Part shown: positions 1-12,486 of the stretch, in pieces | How the letters are laid out: each line of letters begins with the position of its first letter | How positions within the stretch are numbered: the first letter of the stretch is position 1 | NCBI RefSeq assembly: GCF_020379485.1 | Contig: NC_063452.1 | Span: 39,434,208-39,498,207 of the forward strand | Reading direction: 5' to 3' | Source: Brassica napus | Lineage: Eukaryota; Streptophyta; Magnoliopsida; Brassicales; Brassicaceae | DNA length: 64,000 nt | The notes under the pieces: generated by a model | What the model was told of the DNA's origin: nothing | What the model saw: the letters and a program-made list of their open reading frames with translations, nothing else | Database searches by the model: none | Translations under genes and position numbers: made by a program

Positions 1-919
1 GGATGATCAGACCGGCGATCAGATAAAAGCAATGGAAAAACCTACAAAGGAAGATCAAAGAGTCAATTGGGAAGATCTAAGTCACGTTCCAAGTACAATA
101 AAAACAGAAAAGGATGTTTTATATGTGGAAAAGAAGGACATTGGACATTTCAAATCCGCATACTCAGCCAACGTTGCAGCATAATAAAAAGAACCTCTAA
201 TACTAACGGTTAGCACTCAGTACACGAAGGATGAATGGGTGATGGACTCTGTCTGCTCGTTTCATATCACACCTGATAAGAGCTTCCTATTTGGCTTGGA
301 AGAATTCAAGGGAGGCAAAGTGTTAATGTAAAATAACAAACACATCAACATTCAGGGAATTGAGAAGATCAAAATTCTAAATCTTGATGGCTCAAGCATA
401 ATCTTAACAGGAGTTAGATACATGCCATGAATGAGCATGAATTTGATTTCTTATGGAATGTTGGAGACTTCAGGATGTCGATATGAAGGACATGATCTTA
501 TGGTTAACTTCTAAAAGGTGATAAAAAGGTTATCTCAGGGAAATATCATCAAATGTTACATTATCTTTAGGGAACCGTAGTGAAAGGAGAGGCTAATCTA
601 ACAAAAGTTGAAAGAAATATGACTAATGTTTAGCATTCACGCTTCGATCATATGAGTCTGAAGAACATGTCGGGGTTGGTCAAGAATGGATATTTCACTG
701 ACAAGGAAGTTAAGGAATTGGAGTTCTGTGAACATTGTATAATTGGAAAGTCACACAAGCAAATTTTCCCTAAAGCTTAGCATGTAACTAAAGGGATATT
801 AGAGTATGTTCACTTGGATATCAGGGGGTCTCCTTCTACGCTAGATAATCTTTCTTGAAGCAAGTATTTTGTGATTTTTATTGATGATTTTTCAAAAAAA
901 GTCTGGATCTATTTTTTGA
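1..919 (+). pseudogene. Ty1/copia gag-pol pseudogene, 5' part (zinc knuckle, protease, GAG-pre-integrase, integrase start)
   Basis: Translating in shifting + frames gives the normal copia order. Near 110-170 there is a zinc knuckle (CFICGKEGHW) whose last cysteine is lost. Near 235-265 is a protease active-site region reading DSVCSFH, where the family has Asp-Ser/Thr-Gly, so the glycine is replaced. A GAG-pre-integrase segment with the CEHC motif lies near 630-780, and the integrase start (DIRGSP, then FVIFIDDFSKKVWIYFL) near 815-918. Several in-frame stops (for example in the 780 and 855 areas) show it is dead. The reading stops abruptly at the Athila LTR at 920 and resumes at 14082 further into the integrase. 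The 5' LTR and most of gag lie outside the window. Confidence 0.85.
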
Positions 920-2174
920 TGATAGGAGTTTCAAGGCTCCTAATCAAATGTTATAGAATAAAGGATGTCAAACCAGTTCTAAGTGATTCTAAAGCAAAGG
1001 GAATGCAAGACCATGCTTAATCTAAGTGCTATCAATTGGTGAGATGATGTTTGAACTAGAATGCTACTAAAATGCAATAAAGGACAAAGCTTTCTTTCTT
1101 ATGAGATAAGAGAACTCATGGGCTAAATGAATTGACCTTGGGTGATCAAGTTTCAATCTAAAGGTGTTAACTTTCAACCAATCTATCTACCTTAAACCTA
1201 GACACCATCCTAAACAAACTCTATCTCTAGATAAATGTTCATTTACTAAGATAACTCAAGCATCAAATCTCTTTGGTTGAATGTTATCTAAGTAATCATT
1301 AATCTCAAGTCTACTAGCCATCTTAACACCTTTAACAACAAATCTCTTTGGTAAATAATGTTAAAAGCTTAGGAGAGTTGGTTCAGGCATTTCATCAAAC
1401 ACCTTTCAGGCATGAAATGCCTATAGCTCAACTTTAGAGAGGCCAACTCTAGAGTTGCATTAAAAGCACTCTACTAGCAAGGAACAAGATGGATCTATAC
1501 TAAAACACCTTAGATCTAGCTTAATCACCCTTAGTCTCCCTAACCCGCGTGGCCTTCCCCGCATTGGACCTTTGACGACACTCCTTCTTCATGCGAGCGG
1601 GTAAGGGTCCCCGTGCTGTTTCACCCGCGTGACTCCCCGAACAAAGCTCTTCGGCAACGCGGGTAAGGGAAGATGGAGATCACCCGCGTCGTCGTCCCCG
1701 CGTGAAGACGTCGACAATCCTTCTAGCTCGTGCGAGCGGGTAGTCGACCCCGCGTGCCTCTTCCCGCGTGGCTCCTCAGATTTGGTCTTTCCGTGACGCG
1801 TGTAAAAGGACTCGGGGTGTTGCAACCCGCGTGAGACTGGCGTTGATGTGGCTTTCGGCGCGAGCGGGTACTGCTTCCCGAGTTGCTCAACCCGCGAGAA
1901 GTTCTTCATTTCTTCTTCTCGACATCTCGACGCGGGTAAACTAACCCGCACTGGTTCTCCCCGAGTTGAACTGGCTTGAACTCGAACTAACTTCATTTTC
2001 ATCTTTTCTTTAACTCCCATGCCTCTAAACATCTCCAATCACTCCATAGGTCACTCTAATACCTGATAAAGACACATGAATGCAATATGGATCCTAAAGT
2101 TGCTAAATTCCTAATCTATATGATCATTATGTACAATATGGATGGTTAAAGCAATGCAAATATGCAAGATATCA
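920..2174 (-). repeat. 3' LTR of the Athila-like element (internally deleted)
   Basis: This is a direct repeat of 12507-14081. It lacks 315 bases relative to the other LTR: the sequence jumps from the AACCC at 1542-1546 straight to what follows AACCC 13448-13452, whereas the partner has another AACCC at 13133-13137. The missing piece contains the TATA-like box of the partner. The distal half (about 1545-1950) is a cluster of CCCGCGT and ACGCGGGT motifs. Open frames inside it are by-products of that GC-rich array and are not genes. Confidence 0.92.
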
Positions 2175-2188
2175 ACTCCCCCAAACTT
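2175..2188 (-). other. Polypurine tract of the Athila-like element
   Basis: On the minus strand this reads AAGTTTGGGGGAGT directly before the 3' LTR start TGATATC, the normal place and composition for the plus-strand primer of Ty3/gypsy reverse transcription. Confidence 0.85.
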
Positions 2189-3775
2189 GTTCTTTACTTG
2201 TCTTCAAGTGACTTTATAAGAACTCATGAGGGAAAGAAGTTTGAAGGTGGGAACTCATAGCCAAAAGTAACACTTCCTAGTACTCAACTTAACATCCTAA
2301 AGAAACATAGCTAATAGCATGAGCATTCTCCTTATTATACTCTAGCTTCTCTAGACCTATCCATACTCTTTTGCCTCTACTCAAGTTGCAATACTCTTTA
2401 CCAACAAGTCCCTTCAATCAGCTCTAACATTGATTCACACACACACACACAAGGTGAATTCTCACAAATGGGCACATGATCTCAATCATTTGGCTAGGTA
2501 AGCGAGGGTTTAATGTGAATGAAGAGATGGGTTCAAATGTTTTCATTTAAAGGTGGTTATCACTCAAAACAAGGAGTTTGATCATTATGCAAAATTTATC
2601 TAAGATTAGAAGCAACTCATGCATACATAGATTCATTCTCATCATTTTACCCCTTTTTGTTATAAGTAATCACAAGTTCTACCCCCTTTTTATCATCATC
2701 TCAAAATCAAAGTAAACCCCTCACATCATTCACCCAATGAACAACTCTCTTTTTATTTTGACTCAACTACTAGGGATTTTAATTCACTCTTTACAAACTC
2801 TACTCTTTTTCATTCCCTTCCCTAACTTCTCCATGATTTTTTCTTTTTCTTTGTTTTTTTTTTTTATTATTAGGGGGAAGGTTCTTTGTTGCTTAATCAA
2901 GAGCTTCATATTTTCTTTTTATCCCTAAAGTTTTCATTTCTATTTATACTCTTTTTCTCATCTCTCTCATCTTTCTCACTCCCCAAACCCAAGATACTGA
3001 AGTTTAGAACACACAAACCTCTCTCACCATTCCCAGATGCTAACTCATTGTGCTAGCAAGAGATGAGAATAAACCTATGTCGCCTCCAATACTCTCAAGA
3101 TTTTGTACATGACAAACTATCAAAAGAGGCCTCACTCATGCAATTAAATGTTTGGTCTCATAGAATGGCTAGGGTTGTAGGGTATGGAGTGCCATTTGGG
3201 TTAACAAAGATTGGTATATAAAGGAATAAGATAACCCAAATGTGTATGAGATCCATGATCAAGTATGCAAATGCCCATATGCAAGAGAGATTAAGTTCAT
3301 TCAAGCCAAGTTCGGGTTGGAGCTGATCTCAAGAACAGTGCCAACATCAAGCAAGCAAACAAGTTTCAAGAAGAGTTTTCAAGGCTCGAAGCGTGCAAGG
3401 TTTTCAAGAGATGCTTAAGCTACTTGATATGTTTAACTAGGATGTCATTTTGAGTTCTAGACAAGGGTTCTTTGCAAGGCATTTTAAATCATTGGTCCCA
3501 ATGCAAGTGAATGCAACCTATATGTTCTAGACTCAATCTTAAAAGTGCAAGTGATGCAACTACATGTTTCTTTTTGTGTTTTTTTTATGCATATATGTAT
3601 GTACAATGCAATGCGTGAGACTCAAATCATCAAAGAAAACGTGATCAAATACTTGATACCTCCCCCAAACTTAGTTCACACAGTCTCTGTGTTAGGAAGT
3701 TGAAGGAGATATCGAAAAGAGAGATAAATGCAAAGAAAAACTGGTATATACAATGGGAAGTGGTGGAGTACCTCT
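2189..3775. other. Non-coding 3' region of the Athila-like element
   Basis: About 1.6 kb between the third ORF and the 3' LTR, AT-rich with T-rich runs (for example 2850-2870) and a short CA run near 2436. No convincing coding frame is seen on either strand; the + frame at 2737-2928 is low-complexity. A second PPT-like string (minus strand AAGTTTGGGGGAGG) lies at about 3659-3672, which would divide the stretch from the third ORF. Confidence 0.7.
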
Positions 3776-5653
3776 CTATGAAGCGTGGGAGGAGGCCGAT
3801 GCCTCATCCTCGGTGTCAGCTTCCTCATCTGTAGAGGCAAGGGATGGAGATTTGTTTCCTGAGTCGGACTGTTGAGCTGGTGGGTTTCTCTTCTGGCGGA
3901 GCAGCTCTTTCTCGGTGGTGGGAAGTCTGAGTGCTAAAGGACCAATTGAAGGCTGAGGCTGGGGGGTAAGGAAGTCAAAGTCTGATGATGAACATCCCGC
4001 TACAGCTCCTCTAGTCAGTATATCAGCTACCTTCTTCATGAACTGAGCTGAAGCTTCTGCTTGCCTCTTCACAGTCTTACTCAACGCCTTACACTTGTCT
4101 TTGAGCTTGAAGATTGTTCTGTCCTGAGCCTTGTTCCATCGTTGGAGGTTGCTGATATGCTCATGAGCCTGGCGAAGGGGTCCATGGGGAAGAGCTCCCG
4201 GATGCTGCTCAAAGTAGTAACGAGGAGGACCATAGAGGAGCTCGGAGTATAGATCGGAAGCTTCTTCTTGGAACACACCACATTTATCTGCTGTCTTCTT
4301 CCTCTTAGGAGATCGTATGGGGCCTAAAGGACCATGGAGACTAAGGAAGTGCTCACTCCCAATATCAAAGCTAATAGCTCCAGGCCTAGTCAAGCTTGTT
4401 AGGGCGGTGTTTGGGAGAAGCACTTCAACCTCTCGTGTAGACTGTATGTAAGAGTAAACGCAAGTTCCATTGAACCTTCCACTGAAGTACTGAGCTTTCT
4501 TCAAGTAGCTTCCGTCTAAGAGGGCGGGACCAGTTGGATCATCTTCTAAGGGTATATCCTTGAACTGAAGCAATGGGGTTATCAAACCACCAATGCCAAC
4601 CTGAGGCTCTGAGTCACTTGTTGTCCAAGCCCATTCCTTGTAGTGGACGAGGCGCTTCACAAAGAATCCCACCATTCCAAAGTTCTTGTAGAAATCAGTA
4701 TCGACAAAAGGCAACTGAGAAGGATGAGCATAATGCTGAACGGTTTGGTGAAGAAGTTGTAGCTCCTCATCATTAACAGTGCCTGGTTCCTTTCTTGGAA
4801 AGATGGTGTGGACAATTAACCGGTGGAGGTAGCGCATTGAAGGGTGGCGAATGGAAGCATTCGCCTCACGGCTTGGCTTGCGAGTCTTCCCCGCCAACAC
4901 CTTCCAAACCATTCTAGCAATGCTCTCCTCTCTAGGGGCATCATATAGGATAGGGATGGATGATTCCTCCAAATCCTGAAGACCAAGGGCTTGTCCAATC
5001 TCCTTGAAGGTCACGTTGTAAACCTTCCCATGGATCTTGAACTTGATCTTTCCCCATCCTTGCCTCACATGTTTGGTGGTGTGAAAAGTGGCCACCAATG
5101 ATGATAAGAACTGACAAGACTCATCTTCGTAGGTAGGATAGGCCATAGTGAAGAAGCTTTGCATGTTCATGTGCTCCAACATATGCTTGATGTCGTCACC
5201 TATCTCCAACTCTTCCTTGATCTTGATATCTGCAAATCGAGTTGGAGGCCACAATACACCATTCTTCAAATGCCTATATAGCTCATCTTCAGTTGGTGTC
5301 TTGGTTCTATCCCTCTCAGTGTCGACCTTCTCCCCCTTAGACACTTTGGCTCGCTTGTGCGGGGCTTGGTATTCTTCAGTGATGTCTTCATTCTCCTCCT
5401 CTTGGGGAAGCGCTACCCCCTTGCCTTTCGGTTCCTTTGACCTTTAGGAATGGGCTGACCTTCTACCACCAGCATCCACACTCTCAGCAGTGGCGACTTG
5501 CTTGCCTTCTCTCTTCTTTGCTGCCAATACTTGCTGCCTAGAAGTTCTTCCCGGAGTAGATACTGAGGATAGAGACTTCCCATGTCTAACAGTCTCTTGC
5601 CTTGCAAGCTCTTGTTTCTCAGCTTCCATCTTATGTTGGTCCTTTCTCCCCAT
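3776..5653 (-). pseudogene. Third ORF of the Athila-like element (ATHILA ORF-1 family protein, env-like position)
   Basis: The 522-codon frame from 5344 to 3776 and the 69-codon frame from 5653 to 5444 share one reading frame and are separated by a TAA at 5444-5446, so the original product was about 625 residues. The segment with MAYPTYEDESCQFLSSL and the following region resemble the plant-specific Athila ORF family (Arabidopsis retrotransposon ORF-1). The N-terminus is basic and Gln/Glu-rich; the C-terminus is acidic and Ser/Thr-rich; a helical stretch rich in Lys and Gln lies near residues 490-530. It sits downstream of integrase, where env-like genes lie in Athila elements, but I see no signal peptide or membrane segment. 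Function is unknown. Family assignment is from recognition, not a search. Confidence 0.75.
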
Positions 5654-6712
5654 TTGTACCTAAAAATTTCAAACTTTGGAAAAGGATAAGCAAATGGGAG
5701 AAGGAAACTTGACAATGCAAATGTGAATTCAATTCATAATGATTCAGTTATAACAAAACTATCACATTGCATACAAGATGTGATCATAAGCAAAGAATAA
5801 GGCTTTTAAGCAAAATTTAAGCATCAAATGAGTTCTTCAATTAGTAAGCTCTCTAATTAAGTTCTAAAACACCCTAACTAACCAATCCTAGCCAAAATCA
5901 CATAGGATTATACCAATTCCGAAAAATCCCCAATTCTCATGAACCCTAATTTTCAAAGTTCAATTTCAACTCAATTTCACCATGTAATTACCAACCCAAC
6001 ATGATATATAAGCTTTCCCTAGTCTATTTCACAAGAATCTAGCAAGAAAAAGATCAAATTTCGAGTTCAAATTTCTAGGGTTCATGAGACCTACGAAATT
6101 GAACTTATTGATACAATACCTTGCTTTGGATGAAAGGAAATGAAGAGGTGAAACAAGAAAATAGACTACAGGGGCGAAAGCTTGGATTTAGGAAGAAGAA
6201 TGGGTTGATTTGGTGAAGAATTGAGTGAGTTATGGGATGATTTGGCTAGGGAGGTTTTGATGTTTTGTGAAAGAGGAATGAGGGAAACGGGAGAGAGACG
6301 CGGGGTAGGTGTTTTTAGGGTGTAACCGGGTCGGGTCATGCGGTTTGAGGGTGAGAAACCATACCTGAGCGGGTTTGGACCCGTCGACGCGGGTGGGGGA
6401 ACTCGTGCGATCCCGCGTGCTTCACCCCGCGTCATATGTCTCCGAATGCGTGGTCGTGCGAGCGGGTAGAGGATCCCGCGTCGATGCATCCCGCGTCGAG
6501 CTTACGACGAAGCGACGCGGGTAAGACAACCCGCGCCGGATTGCTGTCTCCGACCAAATTCGTGTGAGCGGGTAGATGAACCCGCGTGACCTCAACCCGC
6601 GTGAGACCTTTTTTTTTTTTTTTTTTTTTTTAAGTATATACAAGGATAGACATGGGACTTCTTCCCAAGCGAGCTTGTTTTAAGTCTCTAGCTTGACTTT
6701 GCTTCCCTTTGG
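5654..6712. other. Spacer between integrase and third ORF, with GC-rich motif array
   Basis: Mostly AT-rich without genes. From about 6310 to 6607 it changes to a GC-rich cluster of CCCGCGT and ACGCGGGT motifs of the same kind as in both LTRs. This is followed by a run of 23 T at 6609-6631. The minus-strand frames at 6166-6643 come from this low-complexity sequence. Confidence 0.75.
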
Positions 6713-7798
6713 CTAGGCGGTGATGGGGTCGGAGAGTGAAACCGAGATTCTTTTCTCCTCTATTTTGGGTCCCATGTAGAGCTTAACTCTTTGTCCATTG
6801 ACTGTAAAGTCTCCACCATTCTTATCCCATAACACAATTGCCCCATATGGCCTAACTTCCTTTATCTTGAAAGGACCGGACCATCGTAACTTGAGCTTCC
6901 CGGGAAACAACTTCAGTCTAGAGTTGTAGAGAAGCACTTGATCTCCAGCACTGAATTCTCTCTTCAAGATCTTCTTGTCATGAAAAGCTTTGGTTTTCTC
7001 CTTGTAAATCCTTGAGTTCTCAAAAGCATCCAGTCTAATCTCATCAAGCTCATTGAGTTGGAGAAGTCTATTCTCTTTGGCACTCTTGATGTCAAAGTTC
7101 AGCAACTTAACAGCCCATAATGCCTTGTATTCAAGCTCAACTGGTAGATGACAAGCCTTTCCATACACATGGTTGAAAGGTGTGGTTCCCAAAGGGGTCT
7201 TGTAAGCTGTCCTATAAGTCCAAAGTGCATCATCTAGCTTGATAGACCAGTCTTTCCTTGTAGTCCCCACAGTTTTCTCCAAAATAAACTTGATTTCTCT
7301 GTTGGAGATCTCAACTTGACCACTTGTCTGAGGATGGTAGGGAGTTGCAACCTTATGCTTCACACCATTCTTCTTGAGAAGACTTTCAAACAGTTTGTTG
7401 ATGAAGTGGGAGCCTCCATCACTGATGACAACTCTTGGAACTCCAAACCTTGGAAAGATAGTGCTTTTGAACATCTTGATCACCACTCTAGAATCATTGG
7501 TAGGACTTGCTACAGCTTCTACCCACTTGGAGACATAATCAACAACTACAAGGATGTATTTGTTGCCAAAAGATGATGGGAATGGTCCCATGAAATCAAT
7601 ACCCCATACATCAAACACCTCCACTTCTAAAATTGGGTTTTGAGGCATCTCATTCCTTTTGGTGATGTTTCCTCTTCTTTGGCATGAATCACACCTAGAG
7701 ACAAAGTCTTGAGTGTCCTTGAACATATGAGGCCACCAAAACCCAGCTTGTAACACCTTTGAGACAGTCTTGAAAGTAGCAAAATGACCTCCATATGA
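6713..7798 (-). pseudogene. Athila-like integrase
   Basis: The zinc-binding HHCC module is visible at the N-terminus (HF, then CDSCQRRG), followed by the catalytic core with Asp in GIDFMGPFP, Asp in ISDGGSHF and Glu in [10 protein letters not shown], the usual D,D-35-E spacing. The C-terminal part ([15 protein letters not shown]) is the conserved GPF/Y-type end domain. It continues in the same frame as the RNase H segment upstream but is separated from it by a TAA at 7799-7801. Integrase inserts the reverse-transcribed cDNA into host DNA. Confidence 0.9.
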
Positions 7799-8605
7799 TT
7801 ATCCATGACAGTGTGTGAGAATCCCTTCAACTTCATCTTCAGCTACTACTCTTCTATAGAGTTGATCTCTACAAAGGATGTAGAGGTAAGGCTCATCCCA
7901 ATAGTATCTCTTCACATCTTTGTAGAACTTCTTCTTGGCATATCCGTCAAGACCCATTGGCTCTCTTCCACAAGCTAAGTAGTTCACCAGATCAGCATAC
8001 CAAGGACCTTTCTCTTCAGTTACCTTCACCTCTTCAAGCTTCTTTCCGGTTTCACAAACTGCTACCACTGCTCCAATTGCCATGATCTGTTCTTCTGGAA
8101 GCCCTTCATCAATAGGGATCCCACTATCAATCTTCAGTCTAGACAAGTGATCAGCTACACCATTCTCAACTCCTGGTTTGTCTCTGATCTCAAGGTCAAA
8201 CTCTTGTAGCAGCAAGATCCACCTCAACAGTCGTGGCTTAGCATCCTTCTTGGCCATGAGATGTCTTAATGCAGCATGATCAGTGTAGACTATGACTTTT
8301 GACCCAACCAAGTAGCTTCTGAACTTCTCAAAGGCATAGACAATGGCCAGCAGCTCCTTCTCAGTTGTAGCATACTTCATTTGGGCTTCATCAAGAGTTT
8401 TACTCGCATAGTAGATCACATGAGTCTTCTTGTCCTTCTTTTGACCAAGAACAGCTCCCACAGCGTAGTCACTAGCATCACACATGATCTCAAAGGGAAG
8501 ATCCCAATCTGGTGGCTGCACAATGGGGGCACTAACCAGCTTGTCTTTCAACTTCTTGAATGCTTCCAGACATTCCCAATCAAAGTTGAATGCAGCTCCT
8601 TGCAT
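7799..8605 (-). pseudogene. Athila-like RNase H
   Basis: A Ty3/gypsy RNase [19 protein letters not shown] contains the first catalytic Asp, [19 protein letters not shown] the Glu, and [13 protein letters not shown] the second Asp; [13 protein letters not shown] carries the final Asp. The frame is shifted relative to the RT segment around 8600 and ends in a TAA just before integrase. It degrades the RNA strand during reverse transcription. Confidence 0.9.
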
Positions 8606-9231
8606 AAAAGTTTAGTCATTGGCCTTGCTATCATTGAGAAATCTTGGATGAATCTTCTATAGAATCCAGCATGACCAAGGAAGCTTTTAATGTCTTTAAC
8701 CGTCTTTGGTGGAGCTAATGCAACCATCACTTCGATCTTGGCCTTGTCTACCTCAATCTCCCTCTCTGAAATCTTGTGTCCAAGCACAATCCCTTCCTTA
8801 ACCATGAAGTGACACTTCTCCCAATTCAGCACAAGGTTGGTCTCTTCACATCTCTTGAGGACCCTGCTAAGATTGGACAAACAAGCAAAAAACGAAGATC
8901 CGTAGACAGAGAAGTCATCCATAAATACCTCCACTACATCCTCTATAAGATCAGAGAAAATAGACATCATGCATCTTTGGAAAGTGGCTGGAGCATTACA
9001 TAGCTCAAATGGCATCCTTCGATAAGCAAAGGTACCATAGGGGCATGTGAAAGTCGTTTTCTCTTGATCATTTGGATGTATGGGGATTTGGAAGAACCCT
9101 GAATACCCATCAAGAAAACAATAATAGGGATGATTTGCAAGTCTCTCTAGCATTTGATCAATGAATGGCAATGGAAAATGATCCTTTCTAGATGCTGAGT
9201 TAAGTTTTCGATAATCTATACACATCCTATG
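8548..9231 (-). pseudogene. Athila-like reverse transcriptase, palm and connection
   Basis: MCIDYRKLN, HPFLPFID-like motif (KDHFPLPFIDQ), FLDGYSGFFQIPI and the catalytic box VFMDDFSVYG are all visible; FMDDFSVYG is the Athila form of the YxDD box. A TGA at about 9232-9234 separates it from the protease/RT start upstream, and the frame shifts into RNase H near 8600. The enzyme makes cDNA from element RNA in virus-like particles. Confidence 0.92.
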
Positions 9232-12200
9232 TCATGTTATTGTTCTTGTTGGTATTAGTTCACCCTTATCATTTTTGACCACAATAATTCCTCCCTTCTT
9301 TGGGACGACATGCACAGGAGACACCCATTTGCTATCCGAAATAGGATATATTACTCCTGCATCTAAGAGTTTTAGAATCTCTTTCTTAACAACATCTTTC
9401 AAGTTGGGATTCAACCTTCTTTGATGTTCTATAGAAGTCATAGATTCATCCTCTAGATGTATCCTATGCATGCATAAAGAAGGTGATATCCCTTTAATAT
9501 CATCTAGTGAATAGCCTATTGCCTTTCTATACTTTTTAAGTTCATTCAAAAGTTTAGACAATTCATCTTCACTAGGCTCACTACTCACTATGACAGGGTA
9601 AGTTTCATTAGGGCCAAGGAAAGCATACCTTACACCATGGGGAAGAGGTTTAAGCTCCACTTTTGGTGCCTTGAGTTCACTCCAATCATCCCCTTGGAGG
9701 TTCTCTTGTTGAGTAGCTGCGGAGGTGTGGTGAATCTCATATGAAAGCTTCTCATTCTGTTCTTCACCACAGATTCCCTTGTGAGAGTCCAGCATCTTCA
9801 CATAGGCATCACTTTCCTTATTCTCAATAACTTGGACTTCTCTCTCAATTGTTAAGGCATGCTGTAGAGAGTCTTCAAGTGCCAACTCCTCTATAAGCTC
9901 ATCAGCGAGAGCATCCATTTCATTAATGTAGAAAATTTGGTTCTGGATGGTTGGCCTCTTCATCACTTCATTGATGTCAAAGTGGAGGATGTTCCCTTGT
10001 CCAAGATGTAGATCAATCTTTCCTTGTCTAACATTCACAATAGCTCCAGCTGTGGCTAAGAATGGTCTTCCAAGGATTAAAGGGTTTTGGGCTTCCTCCC
10101 CCATCTCCAACACAACAAAATCAGTAGGGATCTCAAAATTACCAACCATCAAGGGAAGGTCTTCTAAGATACCAACAGGAATCTTCACTGATCTATCAGC
10201 CAACACCAAAGAGAGTTTACACTTCTTGTATTGAGTAAATCCAAGCTTCTTTGCAATAGATAAAGGCATCAAGCTGACATTAGCTCCAAGATCGCACAGA
10301 CACCGCTCAAACACCATGGGTCCTAGAGCACAAGGTAAGGTAAAACATCCTGGATCCACTAGCTTCCTTGGAACATCTAACCTCTGGATAATGGCACTGC
10401 ACTCGTGGGTAAGGATCATCATGCCCTCCATCTCTTTCTTCTTTGCAGCTACAACATCTTTCAAGAATTTGCTGTATTGAGGAACCAACATAAAAGCATC
10501 AATGATGGGCATTGTGACCTGAACTTCACTTATTTGTTTCTCAAAGAGTGCCTTGTACTTCTCCAATAGCTGTCTTTTAAATCTCCCAGGGAATGGTAGC
10601 TTTGGCTCATAGGGAGGAGGAACAAAAGAGGATTCCTTTGTTGGAGTAGCAGTTTCACCATGTTTCACTGTCCTCTTCTCTTCTCCAACCTTTCCTTGAC
10701 CCTTAGCTTCAATAATCTTTTCTAGAATTTCTTCATCAACCTTCTCATCTACAATCACCACTTCATCATCAATGTTGATAGCCACCTCCCCACCTTGCTT
10801 TTCACCATCCTTGGTGAGAATTCTTGGAGATAACTGTTTACCACTCCGTAGGGTGATTGCTTTCATAGTTTCCTTGGGATTTTGCTCTGGCTTTCCAGGT
10901 AATGCCCCTTGTTGGCGACTTGGTTGAGAATTCATTGAAGCAAACTGGTTCTCCAAATGTCTGATCTTGTTGTTAAGCTCATTGTAGCTTCCATCAATCT
11001 TGGAGTGAATGTTCTTGAACTCATACCCCATTGTCTTCTCATTCTTTGCCTGAAAATCCAAAAGTTTCTTGAACATTGCATCCACACTTGTATCTGAAGC
11101 TGGAGCTTGGGAAGAACTTCCTTGAGCCTGAGTAGACTGATTGTTGTTATTGTTGAAACCAGGAGGGGTGTTTTGTCTAGGTTGATAGCTCCCCTGCTGA
11201 ATGTTTTGCTTCTGCTGGTATCCTCCTTGCTGGTTGTTAGAGTAGGACCTTTGCTGGTAGTTGTTGTACTGAAAGTTAGGCTCTTTCCTGTACCAAGAAC
11301 CATTGTTGTTGATGAAGCATAGCTCTTCTTGGCCTTCCAAACCATCAACCTCATTGATCTTGGGAGGAAGCTCTTGAATAGGACCACCCACAAAGTTCAT
11401 CTGCTCTTTCTTAGTTTGGTTGGAAAGAAGCAAGTCCATCTTCTCTTGCAAGGACTTAATCTCTTTCTTTGTTTGCTGATCATCACTTCTGTTGATCCTA
11501 TCATGCTCCTCACTGTAGACCAAGTCACTCTTAGCCATGTTCTCTACCAGTTCCTCTGCCTCTTCCTCGGTTCTCCCCAAGAAGAAACCATTGCTGGCAG
11601 TGTCAAGCCTGTTTCTGCACTGTGGTAGAGCTCCTCTGTAGAAGGTGCTAAGCAAACTTTCCTTGCTGAAACCATGATGAGGGCATTAAGACCAATAGCC
11701 CTTGAACCTCTCCCATGCTTCACTGAAGCTCTCTAGACCTTTCTGTTGAAACCCAGAGATTTCGTTCCTGATCTTAGCTGTTCTTGAAGTAGAGAAGAAC
11801 TTGTCAAGGAAAACTCTCTTGCACTCATCCCAAGTAGTGACAGTGTCACTTGGAAGAGTCTTCTCCCATTGGTGTGCCTTGTCTCCCAAAGAGAAAGGGA
11901 ACAGCTTCAACTTGAAAGCATCTTCAGAAACACCATTTGTCTTGGACAAGCCACAATACTTATCGAACTTGTACAAGTGATCAAAAGGGTCTTCAGCAGC
12001 AAGACCATGATACTTGTTGTTCTCTATGGTGTTGAGCAGCCCTGACTTGATCTCGAAGTTGTTGTTCTCCACTGGTGGTGCTCTGATTCCCAACCTATGA
12101 CCATTAATATGAGGTTGATCATAGGCTCCAATGGTGCGAGCTTGGCGCGGTTGATGTTGTGGCTGGCGCTGTGGTTGAAGGTGATCAGCTCTTGGATCAA

Positions 12201-12372
12201 TGCCTCCTTGGGCATCACCATCTTGAGGCAGATTCTCCATATCAAACCCCAACCTTTGCAAGTGAGCTTGTTGCTCTACTTCTCTTCTCTGTCTTGCAAT
12301 CTCCCTCTTAAGTGCTCTAATGTCTTCAACTCTTGGAACTAGGTTTGTTGGACCTCTGCTCCTTGTGTTCAT
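9232..12372 (-). pseudogene. Athila-like gag-protease and start of RT
   Basis: One reading frame from the Met at 12372 (MNTRSRGPTNLVPRVE) to the TGA at 9232, broken once by a TAA at 11686-11688. A leader in the same frame reaches 12420, but its residues are hydrophobic and T-rich-derived, so I prefer the inner Met. The retrotransposon gag domain is visible around 11690-12000 (FDHLYKF, LFPFSLGDKAHQWEKTLP, FLDKFFS). It is followed by a Gln/Asn-rich linker (11100-11300), then an aspartic protease with CDLGANVSLMPLSI and LILGRPFLATAGA near 9980-10320. The last part (DAGVIYPISDSKWVSPV) is the beginning of RT. Apart from the stop the frame is well preserved, which suggests recent activity. Confidence 0.9.
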
Positions 12373-12486
12373 ACACCTGAAATGCAAAGGGAGAAAAAAG
12401 AAAGAAAAGCAATAACACAATTAAACAAAAATTGACTTAGTCTCAACCAAATGACTAAATCCCAATGTCACAATCAACTTAGAATT
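12373..12486 (-). other. Untranslated leader of the Athila-like element
   Basis: Short region between PBS and gag start. No other feature is seen. Confidence 0.6.

Noticed and set aside
1589..2038. 149-codon minus frame in the left LTR (and similar frames at 13543-13945 and 6166-6643)
   Set aside because: Produced by the GC-rich CCCGCGT arrays in LTR/spacer DNA; no protein-like pattern.
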